The notes beneath the pieces are model-generated. The model did no database searches and had not been told where the DNA came from. It saw only the letters and a list, made by a program, of their open reading frames with translations. A program made the translations under genes and the position numbers. Positions 1 to 8,290 of a DNA stretch of 13,719 nucleotides are shown here, piece after piece; the stretch's first letter is position 1, and every line of letters begins with the position of its first letter. This stretch comes from Acanthamoeba lenticulata (lineage: Eukaryota > Discosea > Longamoebia > Acanthamoebidae), in assembly GCA_002179805.1 (NCBI GenBank), contig NAVB01000915.1, positions 1 through 13,719 on the forward strand, written 5' to 3'.

Positions 1-67
1 CATCAGCAAACGGTGTCGACATCATCGTCGGCTTCGGAGTAAAGGCCAAACAGGCGGGCGCGCGTAC

Positions 68-3000
68 GCGTTCCTGCTGGAGCCAGGTGGCGCGGGCCTG
101 CATCTCGATCTGATAGTTCCTGATCTCGGCCAGCTTGGAGAGGGACTCGTCGAGCAGGAAGATGGCGTCGTTGATCAGCGCGTTGACAAACTTGAGGAAG
201 GTGGCCGGATCGCTCGCCGCGGCGGCAATCGAGACGCGGTACTCTGGCAGTTGCCACAGGTACTTGACCAGCGACGCGATGTGGTACCGGTGCGTGAACT
301 TGTCGTAGAAGCTGCTGCTTCCTGTTCCACGGTTCTTGTGAGTCGTTGACACCGGGAAAAACAAGAAGGAGCTGCGTACGGCCGGTGAACTCGATGTCGA
401 CGTAAAAGAGCATGAGGGCGGCGGCCAGGTGTGTCGAGGCGAGCCGGTTGGCCTCGAACACGCCCAGCTCGCGGCCGGCCTGCTTGGGCGTCAGCGCTAG
501 CACCGCCTCCACCTGAGGTGTGTGTCGTCATGTGTGTGGCCATCGCACCGGTGAGCACCACCCCTACGCCCTGTGGGCAAAGGGCGAGGCTCGGAGGAAA
601 CACGCACGATCTTGGCGCGGAGGTAGGGGTTCTTGACGTAGTCCGGACTGGCCAGGAAGCGCGTGAGGAACGAGAGCAGCTCGTCGAGGCCCTTCTTGTA
701 GTCCTCGAGCTTGTTGGGCATAAACCTGGCGCGGTGCCCGAGGTTAGACTTGAGGGAGGGAAAGACTCCAGAGAGGAGGCCGTGGTACCGCGCGGTGAAG
801 AGGAAGAAGTCGCAGACGTCCTCGATCACGTACTCGGGCAGCGTGGTCAGCTCCGGAGGCGGAGGCGTCGCCAACGGCAACCTTGGGAAATATTGTGAGC
901 ATAAAAAATTAAAAAAAAATTGATAACACGGAGAGAGGCAGAAGGCGAACCCCTGGTTCTTGGGGTCGACCAGGTGGTTCATCCATGTGGCCACGAGAAT
1001 GAAGAAGTCGGCTGTGCGCCGGAGGGTAGTTGGCTCGGCCAGCTGCGCCTCCACGCACAGGCGGTCCCGGTGGATTTCATTGATCTGGGTCTGCAGCATG
1101 TCCGTTGTTAGCACAGCAGTGTAAAAGAAACAGGCGAGCCAGCCGTACGTTGAGCTTCTCGAGGAGGACCGTGATCTCGGCCTGAACGAGCGGGTTGGTG
1201 CTCTCCTGCTGCTGACGCTCGACCAGAGAATCGCGCATCGACTTCTGCTCCATCTCCGCCCGCAGGATTGCACCATACTGTCCAAAAGTACGAAGCATGC
1301 CTGGATAGATCCGCAAATTTGATACAAATATAATGAACAATAAAGAGCGAAAGCGAAGTGAAATATTAAATATAATAATAATAATAATAAAGAACGAAAG
1401 CGAACGTACCAAGGTGGAGGCTGCGGAGAGTCAGGAAGAAGCACTCGTTAATGAAGGTGAAGGGTTTCCGCTCGCCACTGCGGAGCTTGTCGATCTGCTG
1501 CTTGACCTCATCCGAGGTGGCGACGAGCTTGGTGTCGGCCGAGCTGTCGAATCGCGAGGAGACGAGCAGGTAGGCCGGATCGAGCGACTCGTACTTGTGC
1601 GCCGCCGGGTCGAGGAAGGGCACGCAGAACTCGAGCAGCACGGCCGACAGGGTGAGCATGAAGCCCTCGCTCGAGATGGTGCGCCGGTCGGCCTGCATGC
1701 GCGTGCGCGCCACGTTCTGCTGAAGGATCGTGCCGAACCAGTCGAGCACGGCCTCCTTGATCTCGGGCGAGGCCTTGAGAAGCATCTTGACGCTGTCGAA
1801 GCAAAGTGTCTGGCTCGCGGTGAGCGCCTGACGAATGGCCGAGAAGGCCGTCTCGATGTTCTGCGGCCCCATCAGCGCCGGCGCCGAGAAGTAGTGTCGG
1901 CCCACGCTCGTCTGCTCGCGCGCAGGTGAGCAAACGAAGCCTGGCCAAGAGGACGAGACGTCTCAAGAAGAAGAGGAAAGAGGAAAGGGAGGGGAAATGG
2001 GTACGTCGGGCGGGCACGAGGAGAGGCGGAAGAAGGGCCCGAGGAAGGAATTGGTCTCCAGTTCCTTGCCGTTGAGCTTGGACTTGGGGATCCAGTTGGG
2101 CAGCGAGACCACGAGCGACGCGATCGGCTTGTATTTGATGAGAAGCGAAAACGTCTGCGCCATGCCGGATTAGACGAATAATTAAAAACGTGGAGAAAGG
2201 AAGCGCCCGTACTCTGTACAGGGGAAGGAAGGAGCCAAGCAGGTTCATGGCCTTCATTTGGAAGCTCAGCTCATCAAGCACGGGCGTGAAGATCTGTGTT
2301 GAAGAGGGAGAGAACGAGAGAGAAAGGCAAACAACAAATCGACCACCTCGGTGAGGGATTGCCGCCAGAGAGCCCAGAGAGGAGAAGGAATGAGGCGGGG
2401 GGGAACACCAACCTCGCGGATCTCCTCCTCGCCGTATTGGGCCACCATATGGTCGAGGAACTCGATCGGGAAGGATCGTGGGGACGTGGGGTCGGTCTGC
2501 ATGCAGGTCAAGAACTGGCGAGCCACCTCTTCACGCGCCAGCCTGCAAATGATGTTTGATTCTTAGCAAAAGAAAAAAAAAATATAAGTAAAAAAAAGGC
2601 AAAAAATTGTGGGCATACGTCATTGTCTGTGGCCATGTGTCGGGATACATGAGGATGAGGCCCGCGTAGGAGACCACGAGATCAAAGACTGTCTTGAAGA
2701 CGTCCGCCTTTTGCTTGTTGCCTTTGTTCACGCTGCGCTCCGAAGCATAGTGGGCTGCACGGATCGTCGTCGACAGTCCAAGAAAAAGTCAGCACACAAG
2801 ACCAAAGGCGACGCATCGGGTGGTCATTCAAGATGTGAGGTCTCCTGCGTACCGATGCGGTAACAGCTGACGAGGTACTCGATGTAGTTGCCCTGCTCGC
2901 CGTCGGCCTGCTCCTTGCCCTTGACCTGCCGCTCGGTGCTCTCCCGGTCCATGGACAGTCGGTCCACGAGCAGTCGCTCGAGTACGGCGCAGGAAAGCAG

Positions 3001-4316
3001 CGGGCCGGCCTCATGCATGGTGTCGCGGCTGTCGTCCTCGAGCTCGCGGGCAGTGTCTTCCAGCAGCACGTAGTCCTCCTTCTTCTCCTTGGGCGTGAGC
3101 GCGATCCGGAAGATGCGCTTGAGGGTCTCGTGCTCCCACTGGTCGTGCGACACCACGGCCCCTCCGCGCTGGGTTGTGGCGTTGGGTCAGCGGGTCAGTT
3201 GTGGCCAAAAGTGAAAAGAAAAATAGAATTGAAAGAAGAAATATGTGGGTCAGATCTTATCAGCTATTGTTTGGTGTCACCACACATGTGGTCTGCTTAG
3301 ATCCTTAATTTTAATCATTCCCAAATAATAAGTGTAAAAATCTAATAAAAATAATAAAAATAAAGGAGAGATAGAGAAGAGAAACATCAGATTGAAAACT
3401 ATAATTTGCAGAATCATCCCAAGCCGGCGCCACACAAATAAACGGGCAAGGCTGCCACCACCGCAGCTCGCACAAGGCGCGCGCGTGGCTGCATTCTTGC
3501 CGCGTTATATCGTGATGCCAACTCGTGTTGCTGTCACGAGCGCTTGATTTCTTCACTTGTTTCTCGTCCTCTTCAGTCGTAAGAAAGGGAGTGAAAGGGG
3601 AAGGCCACAGGGAACAGGTACCGAGGGAGACACCGAGCGGCCGTCGAACGAGCTGGACGAGAAGGGCGAAGCGGACGTGGGGCTCACCAACGGAGGTTTG
3701 GTCGGCGTGAGCGTGCGGCGTCGGCCGTTGGAAGCGCCATCAACGTCCATCGGCGTCGTTGTCGCCGGCGTCGGTGACGGGGTGGTGCGAGCCAGCGCGG
3801 CGGTAAGCAGAGAGGTGGGCCCAGAGGGAGAAGCTGCAGCTGGCGACGAAGCTGCCGCTGCACAACAAGACGCAAGTTCAAGTTTAGATTCGAGTGACCA
3901 AGGAGTGGAACCTTGCCGTGGCGCAGCGAAAAGCGTAAATTAAAATTATTAGCAGAAAAACAAAATAGAGTCGATGCTTGGGGAGATGGAGGACCTGGTG
4001 AGGCCGCAGGCTGCGCTGGGGTGGGCGCAGAGTCGCTGCCCCCAAGCCGAGCAAGACGTCGGCGACGGATTTCGTCCGCTGAGAGCGCCTCCACTGGTGT
4101 GCTGTCGCCCCCTAGCGCCTGACCAGGAGGTGGTGCGGCTGGCTGAGGAGACGCATCGTTGAGCTCACGTGGTGATGCCATCGTCTGCTCCGGCACGTTT
4201 GGATTGGCTATCTCTTCATCCATCTTGTTATCATTCTCATTTTCGTCCTTTTTGTCGTTCTGTGCATCCTTGGCAGCGTCATCGCGCGAGCGAAGGTTGA
4301 TCCAGTTAAAGGACAT
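68..4316 (-). CDS. ufd2: Ubiquitin conjugation factor E4 (Ufd2/UBE4), 3' end cut off by the window edge
   Basis: Ufd2-family proteins lengthen ubiquitin chains on substrates already carrying ubiquitin, using a Ufd2 core and a C-terminal U-box, and work with Cdc48/p97. Thirteen exons (minus strand): 4316-3995, 3857-3622, 3168-2853, 2754-2619, 2542-2413, 2293-2213, 2154-2005, 1911-1410, 1300-1149, 1090-951, 881-608, 512-380, 321-68. All join in phase and give 942 residues. Visible marks are the N-terminal motif LSADEIRRRRLARLGG (about residues 78-93), which human UBE4B carries at its start; the core motifs LGPFFRLS, RMQADRRTISSEGFML and ECFFLTLRSLHLG; LPEYVIEDV; FYDKFTHRYHI; and KFVNALINDAIFLLDESL. 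A donor GTACGC at 67 opens an intron leaving the window, so the U-box is not seen. The stretch before residue 186 is Pro/Ser/Ala-rich and probably disordered. The ATG at 4316 was chosen as the first one giving family-like sequence; one at 4406 is in frame. Family assignment is firm; single splice sites are inferred. Confidence 0.93.
1368..1391. repeat. AT-rich trinucleotide microsatellite in an E4 intron
   Basis: A run of about seven ATA/AAT units lies inside the intron at 1301-1409, just downstream of the donor at 1409. It is non-coding in the spliced model. Confidence 0.85.
3169..3621 (-). other. Unusually long intron 2 of the E4 gene
   Basis: This 453-nt intron runs from donor TCG|GTACCT to acceptor CCCAG|CGC and joins codons in phase 0. 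The other complete introns of this gene are 58-137 nt. It has an AT-rich block at about 3305-3405 and a GC-rich block at 3420-3500. A short hairpin (CTCGTG, 7-nt loop, CACGAG) lies near 3523-3541. I found no convincing embedded gene, box C/D pair or tRNA. A minus-strand open frame at 3311-3556 is probably chance. Confidence 0.7.
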
Positions 4317-4564
4317 AATCTGTCGTGTGATTTGAAACCTCTCGATGTGGGCCCGCCTCGTGTCCCACCTTTTGGACCAACTTGTTTTATCGAAATGCCA
4401 GACCACGCAAGCAACCGCTGGTGCGTTTGTCCTTCGTTACAAGGGCGCTACTTTCTTTCTTCACCAAACTTTAGTTTTCTTCTTCTTTCCGAGATGTTTT
4501 CCAACTTTTTGGTCGTGCGCGATTCGTGCAATGAAAAACAAATTTGTTTGTTGGTTTGCACAAG
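4317..4564. promoter_or_regulatory. Divergent intergenic promoter region between the E4 and SET genes
   Basis: These 248 bp separate two start codons on opposite strands, so they must hold both promoters or a shared one. On the plus strand, 4449-4500 is strongly pyrimidine-rich (CTTTCTTTCTTC and TTTTCTTCTTCTTTCC). No clear TATA box was found. Regulation cannot be read further from the sequence. Confidence 0.5.
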
Positions 4565-5400
4565 ATGGAGACCGTTGAGGGTGGAAGTGCAGCTGTGAGG
4601 CCAACGAAAGAGGGCTGGCCAGGCCCCGAGCACTTTGGAGAGGGTCCGCTCGCGAGCCTTCACCGGGCGGTCGAAATGAAGGTGAGTCCCATTAGCGGCC
4701 GGGGCCTCTTCGCCCGCAGCCTCATACGTGAGGGCGAGGTCGTGTGGGCCGAGCGCTCGGCCCCGCACGACGAACTGGTGCTGTCGTGGACCCAGGTCGA
4801 AAGCCTCACCGGCGACGAGCGCACCCGGTTCCTCAACTTCTCCTACCAAGTTGGGCCCGATGAGTTCTCCGGCCCGCCGGACGAGGACTCCCTCATGCGC
4901 GACTACGCCCACTTCCAGAACCACTCGTACCAAGCTTCTCTCTTTGTTTTGCTCCTTTAATTTTAATTTTAATTGTTTTTGTTTAATTTCAATTTTAATT
5001 TATTTATGTGTTGGTTTAACTTTTATTTCACGCCAACAAATGGGCAGCTGCGACCCCAACACCTGGTTTGAGGGAGACGGCCTGATGACAGCACGAAGGG
5101 ACATTCAGCCGGGCGAAGAGCTCACCTATGACTACTGCACCTCGGACACCGTGCTGGCCAAGAGGCTCAGCACCTGCTATTGTGGAAGCACGATCTGCCG
5201 AGGTGCCGCCCAGTCCAGCGTGGAAGTTCTTTGGTGTCAACACTGAAGGGCGCACGCTGTTCATTTGCACACGCGGCGCAACAGGTGGTCTCACGGGTGA
5301 GGAGTGGAAGAATCCAGAGCTGCGCAGTCGGTATGGGGAGCATTGGGTGCCCTACATTTTGGACCTCATCCACACACATGAGTCCGCCTCTGCCCCGTAA
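4565..5400 (+). CDS. SET-domain protein-lysine methyltransferase-like protein, 210 aa
   Basis: SET domains transfer methyl groups from S-adenosylmethionine to protein lysines. Three exons: 4565-4926, 5048-5202 and 5285-5400; donors TC|GTACC and GAG|GTGCC; all in phase. Key residues are present: GRGLFA (residues 45-50, cofactor site), NHSCDPN (119-125, pseudoknot core; the first intron splits the Ser codon), GEELTYDY (143-150, with the catalytic-type Tyr) and a post-SET CYC-x4-C cluster at Cys164, 166 and 171. The tail GLTGEEWKNPELRSRYGEHW follows the post-SET Cys cluster, as I recall it doing in other small SET proteins. No pre-SET, PHD or MYND domain is seen, so it is a stand-alone SET protein and its target (histone or other) cannot be told. 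The ATG at 4565 follows CAAG and is the first in frame; the protein ends with TAA at 5398-5400. It is divergent from the E4 gene. Confidence 0.88.
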
Positions 5401-5417
5401 CAAGTGCATGAAGACCT

Positions 5418-5439
5418 CCTTTCACGTGTTGGTGAAAGG
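5418..5439 (+). other. Short hairpin just after the SET gene stop
   Basis: CCTTTCAC and GTGAAAGG form a perfect 8-bp stem with a 6-nt loop, starting 17 nt after the stop codon and followed by a run of nine A. It may shape the 3' UTR. It is not a bacterial-type terminator, because the strand of the upstream gene carries A, not T, after the stem. Confidence 0.4.
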
Positions 5440-5465
5440 GAAAAAAAAAGAGTAAAGTAATGAGC

Positions 5466-5620
5466 AAAACGAGGACGTGATCTTCCTCGTCAATTGGTGT
5501 CTTGTTCCTCACCACTGTCGCGCGGGAACAGGGGTGTCTTCGTCACGAAGTGCCCCTGGCAAAGGGTGACTGCAGTGTAGGAGGCGGGTGACGAGCGGTG
5601 GAGGAGCTTGATCACCTCGA
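5466..5620 (-). pseudogene. Degenerate C-terminal fragments of the membrane-protein A/B family
   Basis: The minus strand from 5613 to 5509 reads DQAPPPLVTRLLHC followed by sequence ending in TGA. Gene B reads DQAPAPPIARWLRC and gene A DPTPPPPISRLLRC at the same place. A second stretch, 5471-5504, resembles plus-strand 5741-5773 inside gene A's C-terminal region, again with scattered changes. Together they look like leftovers of one or two further copies next to gene A, whose stop is at 5639. A less likely reading is an alternative last exon of gene A. No start codon or transmembrane part is left. Confidence 0.55.
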
Positions 5621-5638
5621 GTGAGCTAACCTTTTCAT

Positions 5639-6604
5639 TTATTCCATTGTGTTCTCTTCATTCTGAAAGTACGGGAATGGCCCGAGAGGCACTGGGTGCC
5701 GAACAGGTGTGCAGCGGAGCAGGCGTGAAATGGGCGGTGGAGGAGTTGGATCTTCCTCTTCAGTTGGCACTTGCAGTCCACGCTTCGCCAGCTGTTTCAC
5801 GAGTACGTATTCCTCTTCGGCCGAGAGTTCTGCCCAGACAAGCCGGTTCGTGGTAACATAGGCTGAGATGAAACAAAACAGGATGATATTGAGCAGGAAA
5901 AACCCCACAGCAAGCAGGCCTTCCCAGACGGCATTGGTCCACATGTTCTGCAAAAAAGGAGTGCAACAATGCTCGTCAGTCTGCTCTGGTGGGCCATGAG
6001 GAGTGCGACCACGTACAAAACACACAACGCCCGCCACCGCGCAGAGTCCAGGGGTGAGCTGTATGCTGGCCAGGTAAAGTTCAATTTCCTTATGGGCATC
6101 CAGGGGCGGCCAGAAGCACACTCGCCACAGAGGCACCATGCCTCCCCACTTGGGCGGGCCACCTTTGCGGTTGACCAACCACCGGCCCAAGTTGACCGAG
6201 CTGGCGTACAAGTTGGGAACGACAAACAAGGCAAGGAGAAAGCTTCCACCGCAAAGTATGAAGCCACCCCAGACTGAGTCAATGCACCCGGGCCATTTGT
6301 GGCCAGAGTCTGCATTGTGTAGTCTTGTTAAGCAGAGTGGTGAATAGTAACACAGCAGAGAAACCGAACCTTCACGTTTGTGGTTGTCACAAGGAGGCAG
6401 ATAAAAAGCCAAGTAGAGGTAAATCAACATGAGGCCAACAACCAAGAGCACAAAGCGAAACACGCGGACCAGTTGCTTCACCTTCTCCACGTCATGAGGA
6501 TGCACGTGGTAGAGTGTCACTGTGGCATCCGTCGTTTGTGGTTGCTCAGTCTGCGGTACCGCTTCTTGGTCAATGACCAGTGCGTCCTCCTGAGTCTCGC
6601 TCAT
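5639..6604 (-). CDS. Four-pass membrane protein A, family not recognised, 276 aa
   Basis: Three exons on the minus strand: 6604-6376, 6309-6017 and 5947-5639, with donors AAAC|GTGAAG and TTTT|GTACGT. Four hydrophobic segments stand out at about residues 51-69, 90-110, 154-174 and 183-206. Residues 1-46 are polar and include TVTLYHVHP, shared with gene B. The loop between segments 2 and 3 has a shared motif, GGPPKWGGMVPLWRV. The C-terminal tail has RLVWAELSAEEE and PPPPISRLLRCTPVRHPV, both also near-identical in gene B. I do not recognise the family. The shared tail motifs suggest a conserved contact, which is inference. An AATAAA signal (minus, 5643-5638) overlaps the TAA stop. Both introns are multiples of three without stops, so retention would also give an open frame. 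Confidence 0.75.
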   Translation of the reverse strand: MSETQEDALVIDQEAVPQTEQPQTTDATVTLYHVHPHDVEKVKQLVRVFRFVLLVVGLMLIYLYLAFYLPPCDNHKREGSVSLLCYYSPLCLTRLHNADSGHKWPGCIDSVWGGFILCGGSFLLALFVVPNLYASSVNLGRWLVNRKGGPPKWGGMVPLWRVCFWPPLDAHKEIELYLASIQLTPGLCAVAGVVCFVRGRTPHGPPEQTDEHCCTPFLQNMWTNAVWEGLLAVGFFLLNIILFCFISAYVTTNRLVWAELSAEEEYVLVKQLAKRGLQVPTEEEDPTPPPPISRLLRCTPVRHPVPLGPFPYFQNEENTME

Positions 6605-6865
6605 CTTTAATGGTGCTGGTTTCTTTTGCGTCCTTATGTTGGTGGCATAAGGAGCTGGTTCTGCGAAGTTGTGAAGAAAAGGCAAATACAGTTCCGACGT
6701 CGCTCCTTAGGCTAACGATCACGGTTAACGCGTTCAATTTTTAACTCTGATGACTCCGGAATGGCAGTCGTGAAGGGGCACTGTGTGGAGGATTCACAAG
6801 CATGAACAGCGATAATACAAAATGCTTGTCTGTCGCTTTGGTGCATTCAAGAAAAACAACACTTA
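6605..6865. other. Intergenic stretch 5' of membrane protein A
   Basis: These 261 bp hold no gene. Scattered matches to 8063-8240 (for example GGTTTCTTTTGCG against GGTTTTCTTCTTGCG, and CAAAATGCTT) show that it is part of the duplicated unit, so it probably contains the gene A promoter in the same place as that of gene B. There is no clear TATA box. Confidence 0.5.
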
Positions 6866-7125
6866 CTGCGAGACCATGTACAAGGAAAGCTGTCCTCCAT
6901 CGAGACCCACAAGCTTGATCTTCATGAATGGGAAGAATGGGTGTTGCGGAGGAGATCATGCAACAGGTGGCACGTCTGCGCGTACTGAACCCTGTCCTTC
7001 ATACGGAGGAAGGAGAACGCGTGAGCACAACCAGCTCAAGGGGCAACACATACAGGCGCACGACGTTGGGCCATGGAAGTCCATCAGCCGCAGGCCATGG
7101 GCCTCTGCCATTCCCCTCACAACTG
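6866..7125 (-). pseudogene. Internally deleted relic of the C1/TPR/F-box gene
   Basis: Read on the minus strand, 7122-7056 matches the start of exon 3 of the gene at 8291-10025 (MAEAHGLRLMDFHGPTSC here, MADAHGLRLVDFHVPTSC there). It then jumps at about 7055 straight into the F-box region (LPLELVV), skipping the rest of the C1 domain, the TPR region and an intron, about 0.64 kb. Within the F-box a small insertion (GTGCTCACGCG against GTGCACGTG) shifts the frame, and TGA follows soon after. The match continues past the F-box stop into the 3' flank (near 6866-6925). The junction shares a few bases (CGCA) on both sides. It cannot encode a working F-box protein. Confidence 0.8.
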
Positions 7126-7196
7126 GGAGTGAACCCGTCGTGGTTGATGGTGACGTTTGTCACAACTATAATGACTAATTCCCTGAAGGAGAAAGG

Positions 7197-8062
7197 CTAG
7201 TGCTGTATTAAGGGAGTTTCCTCATCATGATGGGGTCTCAACACTGGGTGGCGAACAGGTGTGCAGCGGAGCCAGCGGGCAATGGGCGGTGCAGGAGCTT
7301 GATCATCCTCCCTGTACTCATGGCCTTGGTTTACCCCCAGTCCTGACATGAACCAAGATTCCTCTTCAGGAGATAGTTCAGCCCAGACAAGGCGGCCCTT
7401 GGTCAACATGTGTCGAACAATGATGACAATGAAGCAGTAGATGATTCCACTCCCTCCACAGAGCATGCCCACAACTGGAATCTTGCTTATCTGCGATAAG
7501 AATGAAAGTTGTAAGCTAAATGATAGCATTGAACCTGCGTAATCAGACGTACAGGCAAGGTGAAAGCCATAAAAATGCAGAAGCCAGGATACATCAGCAC
7601 AATGAATAGGTAGGCGTCAATCTCCATGTGGGTATCCATAGGGGACCAGAACACGCGCCAGAAGGACACTGAACCACCCCACTTGGGCTGACCACCGTCG
7701 CGATTGCTCAACCATCGGCGCATGGTGTAGCTAGCAAGCCAGAGATTGGGGAAGAGTGCCACCAAGACTAAGCCGCCCCCAAGTACGACGAAGAAATCTG
7801 CTCCCTCTGGGTTGCAGTGCACCATCCACATGAGAGGATGCACAACCTTTATCTATGAATAAAACAGCACGCCCTTACCTTGGTTATGTGTGGCCACGAG
7901 AACCCTGTCAAGGCAATACATCACCAGGAAGCTGCCCAGAAAAAACACAAAACGAAGCACGTAGACGACCCGCTTCACCAACACGACAGTGGGAGGGTGC
8001 ACATGATAAAGGGTCACTGTTGGTGGTAGTTTGCTCACTTGTTGGCTGGTGAGTGTATTCAT
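7197..8062 (-). CDS. Four-pass membrane protein B, paralogue of A, possibly damaged
   Basis: Start ATG at 8062; exon 1 8062-7879; exon 3 7490-7197; donor at 7552 GTACGT. It shares with A the motifs TVTLYHVHP, GGQPKWGGSVSFWRV, RLVWAELSPEEE and PPIARWLRCTPVRHPV and the four hydrophobic segments. The first junction is abnormal. After CAAG|GTAAGG the reading frame meets TAG at 7855-7853, then continues in the same frame into sequence aligning residue by residue with A (LMWMVHCNPEGADFF). Only 26-32 nt lie between the donor and the likely ancestral acceptor. A legal alternative is a 72-nt intron, 7878-7807, ending CCCAG, with exon 2 at 7806-7553. That gives an intact 243-aa protein lacking about 14 residues of the loop between segments 1 and 2. 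So this is either a shortened working protein or an early pseudogene. Confidence 0.6.
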
Positions 8063-8290
8063 GATGGCGGCTGCTTGTCTGTGCGGATGCGGTTTTCTTC
8101 TTGCGTTGGCTTCCTCCGGTGGTTCCACGCCTGCGTGAAAGTGTACTTCTCGTTGTTTCAGGAGTAACCTCTTTTCATTAACACTTCTGGTGTTGGACCA
8201 AACGTTTCGGTAAGAAGGAACGCAAAATGCTTTGGTGCAGCGAGACCACGTACAAGGAAAACTGTCCTCCATCGAGACCCACAAGCATGA
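8063..8290. other. Intergenic stretch between the F-box gene and membrane gene B
   Basis: These 228 bp hold the 3' flank of the upstream minus-strand F-box gene and the probable promoter of gene B. The part at about 8240-8290 is closely similar to 6862-6925, which marks it as inside the duplicated unit. No RNA gene or clear promoter motif was seen. Confidence 0.5.

Noticed and set aside
1..67. A possible frameshift: one frame reads RLFGLYSEADDDVDTVC, slightly like the family's next residues, but not in the frame of the exon before it
   Set aside because: A GTACGC donor sits exactly at the break in phase 0, so an intron leaving the window explains it more simply. The edge is too close to decide.
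497..1444. One long minus-strand open frame covering several E4 exons and introns
   Set aside because: It runs through AT-rich intron sequence and several frames. Splicing out 882-950 and neighbouring introns gives far better agreement with Ufd2/UBE4.
3241..3545. Intronic snoRNA or tRNA in the long E4 intron
   Set aside because: No paired C and D boxes in the right order, no ACA box with two hairpins, and no tRNA T-arm motif were found.
4728..5246. An unspliced reading of the SET gene ending at 5246
   Set aside because: It loses the conserved C-terminal WKNPEL...RYGEHW tail and mixes frames. The two-intron model keeps all SET motifs.
5418..5450. Rho-independent bacterial terminator
   Set aside because: The gene has spliceosomal introns, and the tract after the stem is A, not T, on the sense strand.
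6822..7178. Plus-strand frames of 118 and 103 codons at 6822-7178 and 8227-8538, similar to each other and Cys/Gly-rich
   Set aside because: They are the opposite strand of the duplicated F-box/C1 segment. Their similarity is fully explained by the duplication.
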